16,887 nucleotides of DNA. It comes from Methanolobus sp. UBA32 (lineage in GTDB: Archaea > Halobacteriota > Methanosarcinia > Methanosarcinales > Methanosarcinaceae). The stretch spans positions 3,092 to 19,978 of the forward strand of contig DAZF01000068.1 in NCBI GenBank assembly GCA_002507205.1, written 5' to 3'. Position numbers and translations under genes: made by a program. The stretch's first letter is position 1. Each line of letters opens with the position of its first letter. This document shows, one piece after another, positions 14,699-16,887 of the stretch. The notes under the pieces were generated by a model, which had not been told where the DNA came from, ran no database searches, and was given only the letters and a program-made list of their open reading frames with translations.

Positions 14699-15784
14699 TC
14701 ATTCTGCAACTTCTTTTTCGCAAAAATGGGCATTTTTCTGTGCACAAACCGGCCCGTCATTGCCTGTATAAACCCGGTATGCTGCGATTATCGCACCCAA
14801 CACGATAGGAGCCATAAAAAAACCTGCAATACCGCCTACAAATGCACCACCCATAAATGCCAGAAGAATAAGGAAAGGATGTATCTGGGACTTGATACTT
14901 GAAAGGTAAGGACGCAGGAAGAGTTCAGGAGGGCCATAGATGATTATGGATGAAACGACGAAAAACACTACTGCGCTTTCAAGACCCATATCCAGATAAC
15001 GATATAAAGACAAAACAAGCAGAACCATGTAACCGGCAAATAGAGGAATGACGGATGCCACGAATATAAGGGCGGATAAAGCAAGTATATGACTAAAACC
15101 AAATGCATAGAAAACTATCAGAGAAAGAACACTGGCAATCAATGCGGCTGAAGCATTTCCTATGAAAACGCCCTGCAGGATCACATCAAGATGAAATAGG
15201 TATCGTACAGCAGTAGGCTTGTGGTCAGTTGGAACTACCCGCAATACGGACCTGTAAAGGCCATCACCATCTGCAAGTAAAAAGTAACAAAGGAATATTG
15301 CAACAAGCAGATTTATAGCGAACATCATCAGATTTTGAGCATAAGACACAATTCCAATCTTACTCAGCAGTGGAAAGAAAGATGTGGAAATATTCCATAT
15401 CATTTGTTGTACATCAGCACTGTACCTTTGAGGAACATCTATAGACCTGAATAAATCAAATGTTGTGTTGATAACGTACCCCTGATTCTCAATTATCCAC
15501 GCAATCTGGCGAAGTATTTCAATGACTCCGGAACCTATTATGAAAACAACCGGAACGACTATACACATCGTTGCCACAAGAGCTGCAGTCTTCCTGAACC
15601 TTTTTAGTTTCATGTAAATTGGGCGGGCAATATAGGCAAATACAAGACCAAGAACAATACCATCCGCAAGAGGGAAGAGTATGTACACAAATAGAACGGA
15701 CAGGAAGAAAATTGCTATAAGGGAAACTAGTTTCCACCTACTATCGATTATACGTGAAAGTCCATCCTGATTTATCATAACCAT
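14699..15784 (-). CDS. AI-2E family transporter (UPF0118-type membrane protein)
   Basis: Integral membrane protein of 361 residues with about eight predicted membrane segments: two near residues 17-55, one near 66-92, a long soluble helical part about 95-150, then segments near 155-178, 210-262 (two or three), 272-295 and 305-345. The layout and motifs such as LPLADGIVLGLVFAYIARPI-like at the N-terminus (FPLADGIVLG) and GPPELFLRPYLSSIKSQIHP followed by GGAFVGGIAGFFMAPIVLGA are those of the AI-2E family. Members have been linked to autoinducer-2 export or to Na+/H+ exchange; substrate here is unknown and quorum signalling should not be assumed in a methanogen. ATG at 15784 follows AAGGAT; an ATG at 15778 is equally possible. 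A TATA box lies just upstream. Confidence 0.9.
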   Translation of the reverse strand: MVMINQDGLSRIIDSRWKLVSLIAIFFLSVLFVYILFPLADGIVLGLVFAYIARPIYMKLKRFRKTAALVATMCIVVPVVFIIGSGVIEILRQIAWIIENQGYVINTTFDLFRSIDVPQRYSADVQQMIWNISTSFFPLLSKIGIVSYAQNLMMFAINLLVAIFLCYFLLADGDGLYRSVLRVVPTDHKPTAVRYLFHLDVILQGVFIGNASAALIASVLSLIVFYAFGFSHILALSALIFVASVIPLFAGYMVLLVLSLYRYLDMGLESAVVFFVVSSIIIYGPPELFLRPYLSSIKSQIHPFLILLAFMGGAFVGGIAGFFMAPIVLGAIIAAYRVYTGNDGPVCAQKNAHFCEKEVAE

Positions 15785-15813
15785 TTATATCCTTCAAATA
15801 TTCTTTTCTGGGG

Positions 15814-15827
15814 TTTATATAATATAT
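15814..15827 (-). promoter_or_regulatory. TATA box for the AI-2E family gene
   Basis: ATATATTATATAAA on the minus strand predicts a start near 15795, leaving a short leader of about 10-15 bases that includes the AAGGAT ribosome site. Confidence 0.55.
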
Positions 15828-15869
15828 TAACCTATTAATAATTCACTATGAAAGGATGGTACACCTGAA

Positions 15870-16886
15870 TCAGGACAATTTATCCGCATATTTGAGCACT
15901 ACACATGAATCCGTGCATTTACCACACCTGATACAACTATCACTTACCTGTGCATACCCATCTTTTATAGTAATAGCATCCACCGGACAGACTTTGAGGC
16001 ATATACCACAGCCTGTACACCTGTGAGCCTTCAATAACTGGCGCGATACCTTCCTGAAAAGAGAATCTGCAGCAGCCTTATTTTCAGAATTTACCACAAG
16101 GCTCCCGGATGAAAATATCTTCACCGTGGATGAATCATTCCTTACCATCAGAAGACCAAGTTCTTCTGAAAAAACGGTTTTTCCGATGATGTTCATTATA
16201 TCCGCAGTTCTTTTCATGGAAAAACCATCTATTGAAGCTTCAATGCTATAACCACCCGCCTTGCATGGAGATATTCCTGAAGTGATATTGATATTGAATG
16301 ATGAGTCACTAACACTTGCAGATGGAGAGATTCCCATTTCTTCACAGAGTTTTAGCATCTTGGGAGGGAGTTCTTTCCACCTCCATAAGCCATGCTCTAT
16401 GAATTTATCAGACAGTCCATTCTTTTCTGCCCACTGCATAAGGAACGATTCCCACCGTTCATGTAATTGGGGATGCAGGTCCTTCAGACGCTTGTATTCT
16501 GCGGAAAGGGCTGCAGGACAAAGATAACACCCTACCCTTTCAAATCCAAGATCATAAAGCGGATTATATTCAAGTTTTCTCCAATAGATGTACAACCAGA
16601 CCTCTATTGCCTTCCAGTCTTTTATGGGAAAAATATTAAGCTGGCCTGGAACAAAAGGATTCTTTTCACTTGTGGAAATATTGGCCCTGGAAAATGACTC
16701 GTATCTTCTTTTGCCGTCTACGGTTATGCATGTGGGAGCGTGCTCAAGACACTCCTCTATGGCTGCATTGGCAGGAGCAAGTTTGCATATCTTGCAGCAC
16801 CATCGGAAATCCTTTGCAGGAGGACCGAATGCATCCACATTGTCCCAGAAATCAGACACTGCCTTCTTTTCTATCAATTTGATGTT
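15870..16886 (-). CDS. PAPS-reductase-family protein with C-terminal 2[4Fe-4S] ferredoxin (5' end missing)
   Basis: C-terminal 338 residues of a larger protein; the frame is open to the window edge (NIKLIEKKAVSDF...), so a TTG at 16877 is not the real start. Counting from that TTG, the visible part has the end of a phosphoadenosine phosphosulfate reductase/PP-loop domain with RWCCKIC (C27, C28, C31), KDWKAIEVWLYIYWRKLEYN and GCYLCP (C117, C120), a middle segment (about 190-280), and a ferredoxin domain with CTGCGICLKVCP (287-298) and CIRCGKCTDSC (315-325). The CC...CxxC arrangement resembles the iron-sulfur site of APS reductases, suggesting an extra [4Fe-4S] cluster. Methanogens carry several such proteins; whether it reduces sulfate esters or does another sulfur-transfer reaction cannot be said. 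The nucleotide-binding N-terminal part lies outside the window. Confidence 0.85.
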   Translation of the reverse strand, partial: NIKLIEKKAVSDFWDNVDAFGPPAKDFRWCCKICKLAPANAAIEECLEHAPTCITVDGKRRYESFSRANISTSEKNPFVPGQLNIFPIKDWKAIEVWLYIYWRKLEYNPLYDLGFERVGCYLCPAALSAEYKRLKDLHPQLHERWESFLMQWAEKNGLSDKFIEHGLWRWKELPPKMLKLCEEMGISPSASVSDSSFNINITSGISPCKAGGYSIEASIDGFSMKRTADIMNIIGKTVFSEELGLLMVRNDSSTVKIFSSGSLVVNSENKAAADSLFRKVSRQLLKAHRCTGCGICLKVCPVDAITIKDGYAQVSDSCIRCGKCTDSCVVLKYADKLS

Positions 16887-16887
16887 G

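Noticed and set aside
14699..15784. Quorum-sensing exporter
   Set aside because: The AI-2E family name is historical; nothing else in the window points to autoinducer-2 use, so only the family is called.

Overview
This is archaeal DNA, most likely from a methanogen of the Methanosarcinaceae (Methanolobus, Methanococcoides or Methanosarcina type). The evidence is TATA boxes rather than bacterial -35/-10 promoters, an archaeal-type threonyl-tRNA synthetase, an archaeal type IV pilin, an ArlD/E (FlaD/E) archaellum-accessory domain, a ThiI that lacks the rhodanese domain, and a small protein recognised as the Methanosarcina-type DUF5371 family. The genus is an inference. Both ends of the window cut through genes.

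Layout. 1-3782 (+ strand): end of a substrate-binding protein, a FecCD/BtuC-type permease and its ATPase, forming an iron-chelate/cobalamin-type importer, followed by a class I methyltransferase. 3803-6018 (- strand): a probable three-gene operon of an ACT-domain protein (UPF0237), its usual partner UPF0210/DUF711, and a P-loop kinase of the shikimate-kinase fold. A promoter with a palindrome next to the TATA box precedes it. 6019-6457: non-coding, with divergent promoters. 6458-7163 (+): DUF5371 small protein and a type IV pilin, closed by a clear hairpin/T-tract terminator. 7290-7829 (+): a small membrane protein with its own promoter and terminator. 7917-10664 (- strand): a very long protein with proline/NPF-rich 11-residue repeats, a long coiled coil and a C-terminal ArlD/E domain. 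10665-11080: non-coding, containing the most interesting item, a candidate small RNA on the minus strand. 11081-14581 (- strand): thiI, acylphosphatase and thrS. 14699-15784 (- strand): AI-2E-family membrane protein. 15870-16886 (- strand): C-terminal part of a PAPS-reductase-family protein fused to a two-cluster ferredoxin.

Most of the window is ordinary methanogen housekeeping and transport. The best leads are: the candidate small RNA near 10785-10891 (well-placed TATA box, 5' and 3' ends paired by a perfect 9-bp stem, pyrimidine-rich loop able to pair with Shine-Dalgarno sequences, T-rich 3' tail); the repeat-bearing ArlD/E-like protein lying away from any archaellum operon but near a pilin; and a bacterial-type shikimate-kinase fold linked to the UPF0237/UPF0210 pair. 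No CRISPR array, IS element, tRNA or rRNA was seen.
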